Below are positions 20,254 to 21,398 of a stretch of 21,398 nucleotides of DNA, in pieces. Under the pieces are notes generated by a model that was given only the letters and a program-made list of their open reading frames with translations, had not been told where the DNA came from and ran no database searches. Location: IMG/VR virus record IMGVR_UViG_3300013297_000016, positions 1 to 21,398 of that record; one strand, written 5' to 3'. Each line of letters starts with the position of its first letter. Within the stretch, counting starts at the first letter, position 1. A program made the translations under genes and the position numbers. The DNA is from a virus.

Positions 20254-21398
20254 TCGACCAGCCTCACTTGCACGCCCTTGAAGGAACTCGCGCCGCTGCT
20301 CGCGGGGCATTGATTTGAGATGTTGGTGTTGCCGAGGAAGGAGAGGCGCAGCGCGACCAATTGCAGGCAATCGGTCGTCATGCCGCTGGTACCGGTGAAG
20401 TCGAGTTCCTGGGACGGAAAATAGAAAGCGCCCTGCAGCTTGGAGGTTGCATTGCCGTTGATGGTGTTCGAGCCCGAATCTTGTGCGCGCCGGTCCTGAT
20501 AAAACAGGATTCCTGCGTAGGCGCCCGAGGTCGAGGCGGTGAGCTGCACGGCCGCACCGCCATTCATGTCGAGCGTGGCGATCGATGAGGGATTGGTCGC
20601 GGCGTTGCTGCTCGTCAGCACAATCGTGACGCCGTTGCCGACCACGTTCGCCTGTGACCCCAGCGAGAAGGTGCTGCCGTCGATATAGTAGACGCCGGGG
20701 CTGAGCGTGGCCGTCCCTTTGATATTGATCCCCCTGTAGCAGCCGGGGGACAACGACTGGGTCGAGTTCGGCGCGACCGTCACCTGATTTTGGCAGCCGC
20801 TGGGAGATGGGTCGGACAGACTTGCATAAGGATCGGGCTGTGGCAGCGAATAGGGCAGCAGCTGGGTGCTGCCCGTATAATTGCTGCTCGCCGTCAATCC
20901 GCCGACTGCCGAAACCGGGGTTGCGTTGATATTGCTGCTGCCGCCGGCAATCACGGCATTGGCCGCGCGCGAATTGGTTGCGAGACCACAGCCGAAGTTC
21001 AGCGACGCGTTTCCTTGCATCGTGATACCGACGCTGGAGGTCGATCCCAGCGCGAGCGCGCAATAATCGCCATTCGACACGACCGCAGCCGTGGCATGTG
21101 CCGCGATGCTTGGTGCGACCGACAGGAAGCTGCCTGAAAAGGGCAGCCGCTGCGCGGTGGCTATGTTGACGCGCACCGCCTGCGCATTGCCGGCATATGC
21201 CCCCGCCGTCGGGGCGCTGCTGATGTCCGCGGGGCCCGACAGAGTTATGGCGCTCGTGCGGCCAAGGTCGGTGCCAGCCGCCGCCACGGCATCCTTTCCC
21301 TGGGCCTTCGCGAATGCACCCGCGATCGCGGCGGAGTCCGCCTCGCGCTGAAGCTGACGCTTCCAATAGGTCCATTCCGCCGTATCGACCGCCAGTCC
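20250..21398 (-). CDS. TadG-like Flp pilus assembly protein (partial, N-terminus missing)
   Basis: The frame is open to the right edge, so 382 residues are visible and the N-terminus is missing. The first visible residues (GLAVDTAEWTYWKRQLQREA then DSAAIAGAFA) are the typical start region of TadG-like proteins: the short helix after the membrane anchor with an L-Q-x-E/A-A-D-x-A-A-L-A-G-A pattern. The rest is a long Ser/Thr/Gly/Asn-rich beta domain (GITMQGNASLNFGCGL, GVYYIDGSTFSLGSQANVVG) with paired cysteines, probably an exported passenger. It precedes and overlaps the TadE gene, as in Tad clusters. The visible GTG at 21285-21287 is internal. Confidence 0.82.
   Translation of the reverse strand, partial: GLAVDTAEWTYWKRQLQREADSAAIAGAFAKAQGKDAVAAAGTDLGRTSAITLSGPADISSAPTAGAYAGNAQAVRVNIATAQRLPFSGSFLSVAPSIAAHATAAVVSNGDYCALALGSTSSVGITMQGNASLNFGCGLATNSRAANAVIAGGSSNINATPVSAVGGLTASSNYTGSTQLLPYSLPQPDPYASLSDPSPSGCQNQVTVAPNSTQSLSPGCYRGINIKGTATLSPGVYYIDGSTFSLGSQANVVGNGVTIVLTSSNAATNPSSIATLDMNGGAAVQLTASTSGAYAGILFYQDRRAQDSGSNTINGNATSKLQGAFYFPSQELDFTGTSGMTTDCLQLVALRLSFLGNTNISNQCPASSGASSFKGVQVRLVE

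Noticed and set aside
19783-21375. Leftward frame continuing the tadE-like frame through the TadG region
   Set aside because: Only the last 156 residues are a real protein; the rest is the wrong frame of the TadG-like gene, whose frame stays open to the window edge.
1-21398. Integrase, repressor, terminase, portal or capsid gene
   Set aside because: None is recognisable in the window. They are expected to the left.

Overview
The window is the right-hand part of an integrated siphophage-like prophage, followed by a short piece of bacterial chromosome. The DNA is GC-rich. Coding is dense, GTG starts are frequent, and the tail chaperone resembles the GTA gp10 type. With a Tad-pilus gene cluster in the flank, this suggests an alphaproteobacterium, most likely a sphingomonad (Sphingomonas, Sphingobium or Novosphingobium). 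The taxon is inferred from protein style, not from a database search.

Layout. (1) Positions 1-2567 (+) hold the end of a DUF6527 gene, then head-tail joining and tail completion genes: a connector-like protein, a virion protein, an HK97 gp10 protein and a DUF3168 protein. A tiny unknown gene and a secreted-protein gene that looks like a cargo gene follow. (2) Positions 2628-11885 (+) form the tail module: tail tube, a GTA gp10-type tail assembly chaperone with a nine-A slippery run and a -1 frame extension, a 641-residue tape measure, two tail-tip proteins, a DUF6950 protein, a 1270-residue J-like tail tip/fibre protein with tandem beta domains and a Gly-Thr-Asn repeat, and two small proteins. 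(3) Positions 11951-15749 (+) form a lysis cassette in which every gene overlaps the next: a membrane/coiled-coil protein, a GH108-type endolysin, a holin candidate, a 28-residue membrane peptide, an i-spanin, an o-spanin lipoprotein whose start lies inside the i-spanin gene, and a 31-residue membrane peptide. The last gene is a clan GH-A-like glycoside hydrolase of 554 residues. (4) Positions 15746-19113 (-) hold a convergent operon of small phage genes, headed by a protein with cytosine-methyltransferase-like motifs and followed by two Cys-rich proteins and several short unknowns. (5) Position 19263-19307 is the 3' half of a tRNA-Pro(CGG) gene, from the anticodon loop to CCA, without its 5' half. 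I read it as attR. (6) From 19400 to the end (-) is host DNA: two TadE-like genes and a TadG-like gene that runs off the window.

How it works together. The plus-strand genes are late genes translated through stop/start overlaps (ATGA, GTGA, TGATG). The only three plus-strand gaps longer than about 30 bases each carry an exact copy of the 15-mer CTGACGGCGGTAACA, so this is probably a late regulatory or RNA-processing element. Terminase, portal, capsid, replication, repressor and integrase genes are not in this window and are expected to the left, where the restored full-length tRNA-Pro should also lie.

Most worth a second look: the repeated intergenic 15-mer, the tRNA-Pro attachment site with a D-arm-less tRNA-like fold, the glycoside hydrolase placed after the spanins, the frameshift site, and the two tiny membrane peptides in the lysis cassette.
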